64,000 bases of DNA from Spirosoma lacussanchae (GCF_005870035.1 NZ_SWJG01000011.1:1-64000); one strand, 5' to 3'. Counted from the first letter of the stretch, positions 8,873 through 18,279 are shown. The notes: generated by a model not told the origin, from the letters alone. Program-made: numbers and translations.

Positions 8873-8904
8873 TTGCAAGATACCAATCTAAACCTATATC
8901 TTTG
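8873..8904 (+). promoter_or_regulatory. Bacteroidota-type promoter of a small secreted protein gene
   Basis: TTG (8873-8875), 21 bases, then TATCTTTG (8897-8904), an exact TAnnTTTG -7 box. The ATG of the 81-codon gene is at 8927, giving a leader of about 15 bases. Confidence 0.7.
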
Positions 8905-8926
8905 TAGTGTCCTTAGAGAAACGGCC

Positions 8927-9172
8927 ATGAAAACCCTGTTGTTAGTCGGAATCATACTGATAGGCCTGTGTGGAGAAGCGCTGAGCATGGGGCACCCACA
9001 CAATATGTTTGCCGCCCGGAAACTGATGCGAGCCAAGACATCGGCTTCGGTTGCCAAGCCCAGAACCCGGCCCGCCACCTATTCCTGCTGGCAGTCGGCA
9101 GTGGAGCAGGCCGAACTGAGTCGGCGGGTATTGGTTACCCTGAGCCGACTGCGGCCAACGCGTACGTACTGA
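8927..9172 (+). CDS. Small secreted protein, unknown function
   Basis: 81 residues starting MKTLLLVGIILIGLCGEALS, a convincing signal peptide, then a short basic region with one cysteine (YSCWQSAVEQAELSRR). I recognise no family. The start is set by a well-formed promoter 23 bases upstream (TTG-N21-TATCTTTG) and by the signal peptide. An upstream GTG-type extension reads through the promoter and is rejected. It ends 2 bases before the convergent rhodanese gene. Probably real, because promoter and signal peptide agree. Confidence 0.55.
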   Translation: MKTLLLVGIILIGLCGEALSMGHPHNMFAARKLMRAKTSASVAKPRTRPATYSCWQSAVEQAELSRRVLVTLSRLRPTRTY

Positions 9173-9173
9173 T

Positions 9174-9674
9174 CTAGTCGTATACTTTTTCTCCCGTAGT
9201 CAGCCAGATACCCCAGGGGCGCGAATAGGCATGCACCCGCCGGGTCGGCTTTCCCTGATTATCAACAACCGGGTTACCCTGGTTCACCCATTCAAAGAGG
9301 CTTCCGTACAGGTTATGTACCTGCTGGTAGCCAGCCGCCAGCAACTTCTCTCCGACCCGCTCGCTCCGATACCCCACCGAGCAATATAGTACCACGTTCG
9401 CGTTTTTCGGAATTCCCTGCACCCGCTTCAGCTCGAAATCATCGTATCCTACCCAGCGCGCCTGGGGTAGGTGACTTACATCGTACTCCGCCCTGGCCCG
9501 GGTGTCGAGCAGTACCACGTTGTTCATTTTTTTCAGCTCCTCAACGCTGACCAGTGGTACCGTTTTCTTGTACATCGCTTCCAGCATAGTCTTGTAAGCA
9601 CGGCTCGTTGTCTGAGCCGAGCAAAGCAACGCGCTCCCCAGCAGGACCCCCAATACCATCCAGATTTGTTTCAT
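9174..9674 (-). CDS. Secreted rhodanese-domain protein
   Basis: 166 residues. A signal peptide (MKQIWMVLGVLLGSALLCSA) is followed by a single rhodanese domain with VVLLDTRARAEYDVSHL and active loop YCSVGYRSE, whose cysteine would carry persulfide sulfur. Export to the periplasm is inferred from the signal peptide. The ATG at 9674 is chosen because it opens the signal peptide; a 40-codon upstream extension (to 9794) lacks one. Substrate unknown; such proteins move sulfur or respond to redox stress. Confidence 0.82.
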   Translation of the reverse strand: MKQIWMVLGVLLGSALLCSAQTTSRAYKTMLEAMYKKTVPLVSVEELKKMNNVVLLDTRARAEYDVSHLPQARWVGYDDFELKRVQGIPKNANVVLYCSVGYRSERVGEKLLAAGYQQVHNLYGSLFEWVNQGNPVVDNQGKPTRRVHAYSRPWGIWLTTGEKVYD

Positions 9675-9878
9675 GAAGTAAAGATAGTTAAACCACTGGC
9701 ACACATTATGTGCAGTATTAACGGGCTTTCTTTCGTTGCGGACGCAAATCGAAAGCTGTCCTTTTTCCGTTAAATGATTAGACAATTCGGGCATTGGCTA
9801 TGGTTTTAGGCGGTCTTTGGCTACTTTTATGGTTTCGCGAAAACAACCGACTGTACATATTTTACCCATTGTGTATCC

Positions 9879-12800
9879 ATGCGTAACAACATCGTACGGC
9901 CGATCTTTATCCTCGGTCTACTGTCTGTCAGTTTGTTGACTGCGTTTGGCTTAACCAAACCGGGGCGGTCAGTCTGGCATCGGCTGGCCAGCTCCTCTCA
10001 CGCTAAAGTCACTCGTACACGACCCGCTGCGCCGGCTACCCGCATTCGCACCTATGCGCCGGCTCAGCCAGTCGAGGTTTTTTCGCTACCCGATAGCGGC
10101 CAGCGCTGGGTCGACAGTGTTTTTCAGACGCTGACGCCCGAGCAGAAAATAGGTCAGTTCTTCATGGTGGCCACCTTTTCCAACCGCCACGAAAACCACT
10201 ACCAGTACATCGATCACCTGATCCAGAACAATCACATTGGCGGACTGATCTTTTTCCAGGGCGGCCCGTACCGTCAGGCTGTACTGACCAACCGCTATCA
10301 GGCCCTGTCGAAGGTTCCGCTACTGATCGGTATCGATGGGGAATGGGGTCTGGGCATGCGGCTGGATAGCACCATGGAATTTCCGAAGCAGATGGCCCTC
10401 GGTGCTATCCGCGACAACGAAGTCATTTACCGGATGGGGGCCGAAATCGGTCGACAGTGTCAGCGGCTGGGTATTCATATCAACTTTGCTCCGGTTTCGG
10501 ATATAAACAGCAATCCGGCCAATCCCGTTATTGGTGTCCGGTCGTTTGGCGAATCGAAAGAGAACGTAGCCTTGAAAGCCTCGGCCTACATGCGTGGCCT
10601 GCAGCAGACGCACGTGATTGCCACCGCTAAACATTTTCCGGGTCATGGCGATACCAACGCCGATTCGCACCATACCCTGCCTACGGTAAGCCGGTCGTCG
10701 GAGCAGATGCGCGAAGTAGATCTTTACCCCTTCCGTAAACTGATTGCCGACAGCCTCATGGGCGTTGTTACGGGCCACCTGCACGTACCCGTTATGGATA
10801 ACACCCCGGCACTGGCCGCAACCCTGTCGGAGAAAATTGTGACGGAACTGCTCAAGAAAGAGCTGGGGTTCCGCGGGCTTGTGTTTACCGATGCCCTTAA
10901 CATGGGTGGTATCAGCCGGTCGCCCAAGGCGATGGACGTAAACCTCCGGGCGTTGATTGCGGGCAACGACATTCTGCTGTATCCCGAAAACGTACGCGAG
11001 GCCACGCTGCATATCCTGAACGCTGTACAGACGGGCCTCATCACCCAGGAGTTTATCGACGAAAAAGTCAAAAAGATCCTGCGCGCCAAATTCTGGGTCG
11101 GCCTCAACAAGTACAAACCCATCAGTCTGAGCGGCCTGTCGGCTGAGCTGAACGCCCCGGAAGCCGAATTGCTAAAGCAGGAACTCTGCGAACAGTCGGT
11201 AACGATTGCCCAGAACAAAAACGAGTTGCTGCCTTTCGGCCGGCTCGATACCCTGCGGCTGGCGTCGATCGCCATCGGGGCAGACGCGGGCAATGTCTTT
11301 CAGAAGCGGCTGAACCAGTATGCCCCCTTCCAGACCATAGCCATTCGCGACAAACCCGTATCGGAAACGGAAGTGAGCAACATTCTGGCCCAGCTTGGCG
11401 ATGCCAATACGGTTGTGATGAGTTTTCACCGGATGAGCGAATCGGCCAGCCGTAAGTTTGGCATTACCAAAGCCTCAACCGACCTCATTGCCCGGTTGAA
11501 GCAACGGGGTCTGAAAGTGGTCGTAACCGCCTTCGGCTCTCCCTACAGCCTGCCCCAGTTTACGGGGGCCGACGCGGTGGTCTGCGCGTATCAGGAACTC
11601 GACGATATGCAGCAGGTGGTGCCACAGGTCCTCTTCGGCGGGCTGGGGGCCCGCGGTATGCTCCCCGTCTCGACCGGCGATCTGAAAGTTGGGCTGGGCC
11701 ACGTACTCAACCCGGAAGGCCGGCTATCGGCGGGTTCGCCGGAAAGCGTTGGCATGAAGTCGACCGTACTGGCCAAAATCGATGCTATTGCCCAGTCGGG
11801 CGTTCGGGATCGGGTGGTTCCGGGCTGTCAGGTGCTGGTGGCCCGCAAGGGAAAAGTGGTTTACAGCAAGAATTTTGGCGCCCTGACGTACTCACCCGGT
11901 GCCGAAAAAGTAACCGACGAAACCCTGTACGACCTGGCCTCCCTGACCAAAGTACTGGCTACCCTGCAATCAGTCATGGTTCTCTACGACCGGAAACAGA
12001 TTGACCTCGCGCAGAAAGCATCCGTTTACCTGCCCGAACTACGGGGTACCAACAAACAGAATATCACCCTTCAGGATCTGCTCTGGCACCAGTCGGGCAT
12101 GGTTTCTTTCTATCCTACCACTTGGGATCGCACCCGTAATCCCAACGGCGGTCTGAAAGCCGACTACTACAACCCCACGCCCGACAGCCTGCATACCATT
12201 CAAATCGCCCCAACGCTCTGGGGTGTTCCGGCCCTGCGGGATTCGGTCTGGAAATGGGTGGTTCAGTCGCCGATGTCGCGCAAGCTCGACGGGTCGGGCC
12301 TGCCAGCCTATGTCTATAGCGACCTGAATTTTCTGATGCTTCAGAAAGTAGTGGAGCGCATTGGCAAATTGCCGTTAGACCAGTTCGTGACTGAAAACGT
12401 GTATAAACCGCTGGGGTTGCACCAGCTCGGTTTCACGCCCTTACAGCGGCTCAAAAATCCGCGTTGCGCTCCTACTGAGCAGGACTCCTACTATCGGAAT
12501 CAGCTCCTGGTCGGAACCGTTCATGACCAGATGGCCGCCGTACAGGGTGGTTTGTCGGGACATGCCGGCCTGTTTGGAAACGCCCGCGAGATTGCGACCC
12601 TGCTACAGATGAATTTGCAGAAAGGCCAGTACGGTGAGCAGCGCATTCTGAACCCGATGACGGTGCCCTTTTTCACCCAGACACTCAGCAGCCGAAGCTT
12701 CCGGGCGTTGGGCTGGGACAAACCAAACCCGGATAACCCGAACAGCGTCTACATGGCTCCGCAGGCTTCGCCCCGCTCGTTCGGCCATACGGGTTTCACC

Positions 12801-12950
12801 GGTAATGTAGTTTGGGTCGACCCCGATCAGGAACTCATCTTCGTTTTTCTCTCCAACCGCATCTATCCTACAGCCGGCAACAACTCCATCAATACGAGTA
12901 AACTCCGCCGGCGAATTCATGAGGTTATTTACAGCGCAGTACAGCAATAA
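9879..12950 (+). CDS. Fusion of GH3 beta-N-acetylhexosaminidase (NagZ-like) and serine beta-lactamase-fold domain
   Basis: 1023 residues with an N-terminal signal or membrane segment. Residues about 75-400 are a GH3 domain with KHFPGHGDTNADSHH (His/Asp dyad from residue 251) and FTDALNMGG, whose Asp338 is the likely nucleophile. A GH3 C-terminal-like region follows to about 600. Residues about 625-1020 are a class C beta-lactamase/DD-peptidase fold with Ser688-x-x-Lys691 (SLTK), Tyr813-Ser-Asp in place of Tyr-x-Asn, and GHTGFTG in place of KTG. The pairing suggests cleavage of both sugar and peptide or ester bonds of cell-wall fragments outside the cytoplasm. This fusion is known in Bacteroidota; the substrate is inferred. 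Confidence 0.88.
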   Translation: MRNNIVRPIFILGLLSVSLLTAFGLTKPGRSVWHRLASSSHAKVTRTRPAAPATRIRTYAPAQPVEVFSLPDSGQRWVDSVFQTLTPEQKIGQFFMVATFSNRHENHYQYIDHLIQNNHIGGLIFFQGGPYRQAVLTNRYQALSKVPLLIGIDGEWGLGMRLDSTMEFPKQMALGAIRDNEVIYRMGAEIGRQCQRLGIHINFAPVSDINSNPANPVIGVRSFGESKENVALKASAYMRGLQQTHVIATAKHFPGHGDTNADSHHTLPTVSRSSEQMREVDLYPFRKLIADSLMGVVTGHLHVPVMDNTPALAATLSEKIVTELLKKELGFRGLVFTDALNMGGISRSPKAMDVNLRALIAGNDILLYPENVREATLHILNAVQTGLITQEFIDEKVKKILRAKFWVGLNKYKPISLSGLSAELNAPEAELLKQELCEQSVTIAQNKNELLPFGRLDTLRLASIAIGADAGNVFQKRLNQYAPFQTIAIRDKPVSETEVSNILAQLGDANTVVMSFHRMSESASRKFGITKASTDLIARLKQRGLKVVVTAFGSPYSLPQFTGADAVVCAYQELDDMQQVVPQVLFGGLGARGMLPVSTGDLKVGLGHVLNPEGRLSAGSPESVGMKSTVLAKIDAIAQSGVRDRVVPGCQVLVARKGKVVYSKNFGALTYSPGAEKVTDETLYDLASLTKVLATLQSVMVLYDRKQIDLAQKASVYLPELRGTNKQNITLQDLLWHQSGMVSFYPTTWDRTRNPNGGLKADYYNPTPDSLHTIQIAPTLWGVPALRDSVWKWVVQSPMSRKLDGSGLPAYVYSDLNFLMLQKVVERIGKLPLDQFVTENVYKPLGLHQLGFTPLQRLKNPRCAPTEQDSYYRNQLLVGTVHDQMAAVQGGLSGHAGLFGNAREIATLLQMNLQKGQYGEQRILNPMTVPFFTQTLSSRSFRALGWDKPNPDNPNSVYMAPQASPRSFGHTGFTGNVVWVDPDQELIFVFLSNRIYPTAGNNSINTSKLRRRIHEVIYSAVQQ

Positions 12951-13201
12951 GCTGGGTGTCTGGGCTTTCTCTTCTCTCTTCCCAACAGCTGCGACTCAGT
13001 ACGCTAGCGGTTAACAGGTCGTTAGCTTTCTGGCACCATCCTTGCTGACGTATAGCATAGTTTTAGCTGCTCATTTCCACTTGCCCGTACCGATAGACAG
13101 CTATATATCAATCCGTTAAACCAGACGTTTCCACACAACCTGCGCCCCATCCGGGAAGTAACCCTTTGTGAGCTGGAGGCTAGTATAAATCCATAAACCA
13201 A

Positions 13202-13209
13202 TACCTTTG
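13202..13209 (+). promoter_or_regulatory. Candidate -7 box of the Ig-repeat protein gene
   Basis: TACCTTTG fits TAnnTTTG and lies 30 bases before the ATG at 13240. No TTG at the usual distance is seen (nearest at 13166-13168, 33 bases away), so support is partial. The rest of the 289-base gap before the gene holds nothing I recognise. Confidence 0.4.
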
Positions 13210-13239
13210 GATCAATAAGGTTTCTTTGAATTCATTTTT

Positions 13240-16200
13240 ATGAAAGGACGCATTTTTTACTGTTATTTCCTTTTGTGCGTGTGTCTGGCTGGCGTCTCGT
13301 TTACGAGTCAGGCACAAACAATTACCACAAGCTTTACCTCAACGACCCTTTGCTCGGCTGGCACCGTAACCGTCACCTTCACGACAACGGGCAGTTTCAG
13401 CGCCACGAACCAGTTTACCGCCCAGTTATCAGACGCGAGCGGTTCATTCTCCAGCTCCATTGCCGTTGGGACAACAACAACCGGCGGTACTATCAATGCC
13501 TCGATTCCAGCCAATGTACCGGTGGGTTCGGGCTATAAATTACGGGTCGTTTCGAGCGCTCCCTTTCGGATTGGTTCAACAGCAACGGGCACGCTGACGG
13601 TAGGGGCGCGCCCATTGGCTCCCCAAGTCAACCCGGTTAGCTACTGTGTGGGGCAAACACCCAGTCCGCTATCGGCCCAAGTTTCATCGGGAGGTACGCT
13701 CAACTGGTACGGTACTAACGCCACTGCCGGTACAGCTACCGCCACCCAGCTCCCCCAGGTATCGGCGGTGGGCAGCCAGACCTATTATGTAAGTCAGACC
13801 GTGAATGGCTGCGAAGGCCCCCGGGCGGGTCTGGTCGTTACCACCAATGCGTACCCGGCAGCCCCTACCCTCACAACCGCCACCACCGCTACCTATTGCG
13901 AAGGAGCAACGCCCCAGCCCTTATCGGCCGTTGGTCAGAACCTGCGCTGGTATGGCACTAACGCCACCGCCGGTACACCGTCTAACACGCCCAGCCCGGT
14001 GAACACGAACCAAATCGGCATAACCAACTATTACGTAACGCAAACCGTCAATAACTGTGAGAGTACCCGTTTAGCCATTCCGGTTGAGGTGAGAGACACC
14101 CCCGATGCTCCCGCCACCACGGCAGCCCCCGACTATTGCCTCAACCAGACGCCCGTTGCGGCTCTGGTAGCTACGCCTGTTTCCGGGGCTACCCTGAACT
14201 GGTACGGCACTAATGCTACCAGCGGTACGGGCACCAGCGTAGCTACCGTTCCAGCAACAAACGTTGCCAATACCAGCACTTATTACGTGAGCCAGACACT
14301 GAACGGCTGCGAAGGTCCGCGCGCCCCTATTCGGGTACTGACTAAACCACGCCCGCTTCAGCCAGGGGTTACAAGCCCGGTCATTGCGTGTCTGAACCGG
14401 ACGGCACCCAACCTGGTTACGTTGGTGACCCTGGCGTCGGGCGCCACATCGAACTGGTATGGCACCAGCCAGACCGGTGGCACAGCTTCGTCTACTCCAC
14501 CAACTCCCACCGTTGCCGCCACCGGTTCGGTCATTTACTACGTAAGCCAGACGCTCAACGGCTGCGAAGGAGGTCGAATAGGTATCACCGTAACGACCAA
14601 CCCCATTCCGGTTGCGCCTTCCGTAGATGCAGCGGGGCCTTACTGCGAAGGACAAACCGTACCCGCCCTGTCGGCCACAGGACAAAGTCTGCGCTGGTAT
14701 GGGACCAACGCCACCGGCGGCACCGGTTCTTCCCAGGCTACCGTTCCGGCCAGCAATGCCGTTGGCACGCAGACTTACTACGTAACCCAGACAGTCAACA
14801 GCTGCGAGAGCGAGCGGGCCTCGGTACAAATCCGGATCAAGGACACCCCCGACCGACCTGGTACCAGCTCGCTGGAGTTCTGCCAGAACTCGCCGGCACC
14901 GGCTCTGACCGCCAGTCTGGTTAGCGGAGCATCGCCCAACTGGTATGGCACCAGCCAGACCGGTGGTTCGGCATCACCCTCGGCACCGGCTATTACCAGC
15001 AACAACGTCGGCACTACGGTGTATTACGTAAGTCAGACGCTCGACGGCTGCGAAGGGCCACGGGCCAGCCTGAACGTGCGGGTAAAGCCCACCCCCGGCC
15101 AGCCGGGGGTAAGTCCGACTGCCTTCTGTAACAACGGACCGGCCCAACCGCTGACGGCCTCGGGCGAGCGGCTGAAATGGTTCGATACAGCCGACAATCC
15201 GCTGGGTGGCGCTCCTACGCCCGACACCCGCTCGGTAGGGGTACAAACCTTTAAGGTGTCGCAGACGAACGGCGAAAACTGTGAGGGGCCCAAAGCAACG
15301 CTTACCGTAACCATCAACGCTCTGCCCGGTCAGCCAGGCGTGACCAACCTCACCTACTGCCAGGCGCAGCGCGATCAGCCTCAGCAGAACATACAGCCAT
15401 TGACGGCCAACGGACAGAATCTCCGCTGGTACAATACCGACGGCAATGCGTTCGGCAACGCCCCAACCCCCAGCATCGACCGCACCGGCACCCAGGCCTA
15501 TAACGTGAGCCAGACCGTCAACAACTGCGAAGGCCCGCGCGCTACCCTGCTCGTTACGGTCAATACGGCCCCGCTGCCCGTTGTTCCCAAAACGCTGTAT
15601 ACTTTCTGCGTCAACGAAAAAGCCACTCCCCTACAGGCTACAGCCGAAGTGGGCGGAAGCCTGCGCTGGATCAACCCCTACGATCAGACGCTGACCGAGG
15701 CTCCGGTTCCGCCTACGTTGAACACCAACATCGTGCCCGAGGGCGACCCTTTCTACGTTTACCAGATTGGCGCCAACGGCTGTACCAGTGCCCGGACTAC
15801 GATTCGGGTGGTTGTCAACACCGTGCCGACGCTATCGCTGACAACGCTGACACCGAACGTTAACCTGGGGCAGCGCGCTCAAATCCGGCTGCGCTTCACG
15901 AGTTCAGGACCGTACAGCTATACCCTCAGCGACAACGTTACCGGCACTTCGCTTACGACCGACACAACTATATCGGTATTACCGCGAGGCAACACTACCT
16001 ACCAGATCATTAACGTCAATAACGGCTGCGGAACCGGTCTGCCGGGTAACCCCGCTACGGCCATCGTTACGGTACGGATCCCCACCATTCAGACCGGTAC
16101 TCTGAACAGCTCGACGCTATGCGCCGGCACGTCTATTGTGGTTCCGTTTACCACAGGTGGGTCATTTAATAGCGGCAACGTGTTCCAGACCGAGCTGGTC

Positions 16201-16905
16201 AGCGTAGCCGATACCTCGCGCAAGATCATTCTAAATGCATCAACGGGCGGCTCGCCCATAACCGCTCCCATACCCACCACCCTGGCGGGCGGGCAATACC
16301 TGGTTCGGGTACGGGCCACTAATCCGGAGATCGGCATCATTGGTAGTAACAGCCCATCGACCCTGACCATACGAGCCCTGGCATCAGGAACCCTGGCTGG
16401 TACACAGAGCATCTACGAAGGAGTCCCGGCCAACCTGACGCTCACCCTCGGGGGCGATGGCCCCTGGTCAGTTGTTTATGCCGACAGTATCCGGTCGTAC
16501 TCGACTACCTCGTCAGTAAGTCCGCTGGTGGTAGAAGCCCGTCCGGCCCGAACAACGACCTACCGCTTAACCAGCGTCTCGAACAATTGTGGCGCCGGAG
16601 CCGTTTCGGGTACGGCCCGGGTTACGGTACTGCCCCTGCTGGCGATCGACGATAACCCGCTCGATCCGCTGGTGAAAGCCTATCCGGTTCCGACCGGCCC
16701 TACGCTCACCGTAGAGCTGGACCTGCCCCTCACCCGCGATCCGGCCGTTCTGTCACTCACCGATCTGCGCGGCAGGTCCGTTCTGGAAACCACCACCCGC
16801 ACCCGCCGGACCGAACTCGACATGAGTAGTCAGCCCAGCGGCCTGTACATCCTGCGAATTCAGGTTGGCGATCGGCAAACAGTCCGTAAACTGCTTAAAC
16901 AATAA
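13240..16905 (+). CDS. Large secreted Ig-like repeat protein with type IX sorting domain
   Basis: 1221 residues. A signal peptide (ending TSQAQ) is followed by an N-terminal beta domain (about 27-123). Nine tandem repeats of about 82 residues then run over 124-862. Each has a first cysteine in a YC-x-G/N-Q-like turn, a central NWYGT or RWYGT, a YYVSQT strand and an NGCEGPRA end, so two cysteines per repeat probably form a disulfide. Two more beta domains follow. The last 80 residues (AYPVPTGPTLTVEL ... LRIQVGDRQTVRKLLKQ) are a T9SS type A sorting tail. It is probably a surface adhesin or structural protein; no catalytic motif is seen. Two strong hairpins flank it nowhere upstream, one downstream. 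Confidence 0.85.
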   Translation: MKGRIFYCYFLLCVCLAGVSFTSQAQTITTSFTSTTLCSAGTVTVTFTTTGSFSATNQFTAQLSDASGSFSSSIAVGTTTTGGTINASIPANVPVGSGYKLRVVSSAPFRIGSTATGTLTVGARPLAPQVNPVSYCVGQTPSPLSAQVSSGGTLNWYGTNATAGTATATQLPQVSAVGSQTYYVSQTVNGCEGPRAGLVVTTNAYPAAPTLTTATTATYCEGATPQPLSAVGQNLRWYGTNATAGTPSNTPSPVNTNQIGITNYYVTQTVNNCESTRLAIPVEVRDTPDAPATTAAPDYCLNQTPVAALVATPVSGATLNWYGTNATSGTGTSVATVPATNVANTSTYYVSQTLNGCEGPRAPIRVLTKPRPLQPGVTSPVIACLNRTAPNLVTLVTLASGATSNWYGTSQTGGTASSTPPTPTVAATGSVIYYVSQTLNGCEGGRIGITVTTNPIPVAPSVDAAGPYCEGQTVPALSATGQSLRWYGTNATGGTGSSQATVPASNAVGTQTYYVTQTVNSCESERASVQIRIKDTPDRPGTSSLEFCQNSPAPALTASLVSGASPNWYGTSQTGGSASPSAPAITSNNVGTTVYYVSQTLDGCEGPRASLNVRVKPTPGQPGVSPTAFCNNGPAQPLTASGERLKWFDTADNPLGGAPTPDTRSVGVQTFKVSQTNGENCEGPKATLTVTINALPGQPGVTNLTYCQAQRDQPQQNIQPLTANGQNLRWYNTDGNAFGNAPTPSIDRTGTQAYNVSQTVNNCEGPRATLLVTVNTAPLPVVPKTLYTFCVNEKATPLQATAEVGGSLRWINPYDQTLTEAPVPPTLNTNIVPEGDPFYVYQIGANGCTSARTTIRVVVNTVPTLSLTTLTPNVNLGQRAQIRLRFTSSGPYSYTLSDNVTGTSLTTDTTISVLPRGNTTYQIINVNNGCGTGLPGNPATAIVTVRIPTIQTGTLNSSTLCAGTSIVVPFTTGGSFNSGNVFQTELVSVADTSRKIILNASTGGSPITAPIPTTLAGGQYLVRVRATNPEIGIIGSNSPSTLTIRALASGTLAGTQSIYEGVPANLTLTLGGDGPWSVVYADSIRSYSTTSSVSPLVVEARPARTTTYRLTSVSNNCGAGAVSGTARVTVLPLLAIDDNPLDPLVKAYPVPTGPTLTVELDLPLTRDPAVLSLTDLRGRSVLETTTRTRRTELDMSSQPSGLYILRIQVGDRQTVRKLLKQ
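13609..15825 (+). repeat. Nine tandem Ig-like coding repeats of about 246 bp
   Basis: The repeats lie inside the surface-protein gene. Copies 1-6 keep WYGTNAT or WYGTSQT and YYVSQT/YYVTQT; copies 7-9 have drifted (WFDTADN, WYNTDGN, WINPYDQ). Several share near-identical stretches such as NGCEGPRA, consistent with expansion by unequal recombination. Copy number may differ between strains. Confidence 0.85.
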
Positions 16906-16908
16906 ACC

Positions 16909-16950
16909 AAAGGGTTTCGGGTAATCACTAACTGGTACCCGAAACCCTTT
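16909..16950 (+). terminator. Hairpin between the Ig-repeat gene and tadA
   Basis: Perfect 15-base arms (16909-16923 and 16936-16950) with a 12-base loop begin 4 bases after the stop codon and end 7 bases before the tadA ATG. The right arm ends in TTT but no long T run follows. It probably terminates or attenuates read-through from the very long upstream gene. Confidence 0.6.
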
Positions 16951-16957
16951 ACCGCTT

Positions 16958-17392
16958 ATGTCGGACGACTATTTCATGGAAATTGCGCTTGGTCTGGCTG
17001 AGGAAGCCGCTGCCGACGGTGAGATTCCCGTTGGCGCCGTGGTAGTATGTCGCAACCGGATCATCGGGAAAGGCAAAAACCAGACCGAGCAGCTAAACGA
17101 CGTAACCGCCCACGCCGAAATGCTGGCCATCACGGCCGCTACCCAGTCGCTGGGCGGCAAATACCTGACCGATTGTACGCTGTATGTTACCCTGGAGCCC
17201 TGTGTTATGTGCGCCGGGGCTTTGTACTGGGCCCAGATTAGCCGGTTAGTCATTGGCGCTGCCGATCCGAAACGGGGCTACAGCCGCGTTCAGCCAGCGC
17301 TCCTCCACCCCAAAACCCGACTCGAAACGGGCATTCTGGCCGAGGAAAGCGAACAGCTGCTCACGAACTTTTTTCGGCGGTTAAGAACATAA
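16958..17392 (+). CDS. tadA: tRNA-specific adenosine deaminase
   Basis: Deaminates A34 to inosine in tRNA-Arg(ACG), in the cytoplasm. The 144-residue cytidine-deaminase fold shows the zinc site His52-Ala-Glu54 (HAEM) and Pro81-Cys82-Val-Met-Cys85, plus ARN-type spacing of GEIPVGAVVV near the N-terminus. Length and motifs fit TadA; a guanine deaminase of the same family is less likely because those are longer with a different C-terminus. It lies 57 bases before sodA on the same strand. Confidence 0.88.
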   Translation: MSDDYFMEIALGLAEEAAADGEIPVGAVVVCRNRIIGKGKNQTEQLNDVTAHAEMLAITAATQSLGGKYLTDCTLYVTLEPCVMCAGALYWAQISRLVIGAADPKRGYSRVQPALLHPKTRLETGILAEESEQLLTNFFRRLRT

Positions 17393-17448
17393 TTTGGAAG
17401 AGGCTTGTTAAATCAACCGAGTTAACTTCCATCTAACGTATCCTAAAA

Positions 17449-18063
17449 ATGGCTTTTGTACTAGATCCGCTACCCTACCCCAGTGATTCGCTGGAACCCA
17501 ATATCGACAAGCAAACCATGGAAATTCACCACGATAAGCACCACAATGCTTACGTGACGAATCTGAACAATGCGATTGCCGGCACCGATCTCGAAAACAA
17601 ATCCATTGAAGACCTGTTGGCTTCGATAAGCCAGGCTCCGGTAGCTGTTCGTAACAACGGGGGTGGTCACTATAACCATACGCTGTTCTGGAACACGATT
17701 TCGGGCAGCGGGGGCGGGCAGCCGACGGGCGAACTGGCCGACGCGATTAATCAGAAATTCGGCTCGTTCGACGCCTTCAAAGAGGAATTCACCAAAGCAG
17801 CTACCACGCGCTTCGGTTCGGGCTGGGCTTGGCTCATCGTAACCGCCGACGGTCAGCTGGCGGTAACCTCAACACCCAACCAGGACAATCCGTTGATGGA
17901 TATCGCCGAAACGAAAGGATTTCCCATTATTGGGCTCGACGTTTGGGAGCATGCCTACTATCTGAAATACCAGAACCGCCGGCCTGAGTACATCTCGGCT
18001 TATTTCAACGTGGTAGACTGGGCCGCTGCTGAAAAAAGATATCAGCTGGGCAAACAGGCCTAA
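17449..18063 (+). CDS. sodA: Superoxide dismutase, Mn-type (Fe/Mn family)
   Basis: Converts superoxide to peroxide and oxygen. It has 204 residues with the four metal ligands visible: His27 (IHHDKHH), His77 (GGHYNHTLFW), Asp164 and His168 (LDVWEHAYYLKY). Gly73 and the glutamine in TPNQDNPLMD are the outer-sphere pattern of manganese rather than iron enzymes. No export signal, so cytoplasmic. It is followed by tRNA-His. Confidence 0.95.
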   Translation: MAFVLDPLPYPSDSLEPNIDKQTMEIHHDKHHNAYVTNLNNAIAGTDLENKSIEDLLASISQAPVAVRNNGGGHYNHTLFWNTISGSGGGQPTGELADAINQKFGSFDAFKEEFTKAATTRFGSGWAWLIVTADGQLAVTSTPNQDNPLMDIAETKGFPIIGLDVWEHAYYLKYQNRRPEYISAYFNVVDWAAAEKRYQLGKQA

Positions 18064-18072
18064 CAAACGGAG

Positions 18073-18146
18073 AATGAATAATGTACACCAGACGGTGACG
18101 AATACAGGCCTACTTATTCTTCATTATCGGTTGTACATTATTCATT
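18073..18146. repeat. 15-bp inverted repeat between sodA and tRNA-His
   Basis: Perfect arms AATGAATAATGTACA (18073-18087) and its complement (18132-18146) are separated by 44 bases. The right arm overlaps the -33 TTG of the tRNA-His promoter. It could be a weak terminator for sodA or a protein-binding pair; no function can be assigned. Confidence 0.5.
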
Positions 18147-18160
18147 ATTTATTATTTTTG
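18131..18160 (+). promoter_or_regulatory. Bacteroidota-type promoter of tRNA-His
   Basis: TTG (18131-18133), 19 bases, then TATTTTTG (18153-18160), matching TAnnTTTG exactly, 12 bases before the tRNA. Confidence 0.7.
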
Positions 18161-18172
18161 CAGTCTCAAAAC

Positions 18173-18247
<75 letters not shown>

Positions 18248-18252
18248 CTGCT

Positions 18253-18279
18253 AAAGCCCTGCTTCGTCAGGGCTTTTTT
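18253..18279 (+). terminator. Rho-independent terminator of tRNA-His
   Basis: AAAGCCCTG and CAGGGCTTT arms around a CTTCGT loop, running into a six-T tail. Confidence 0.9.
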
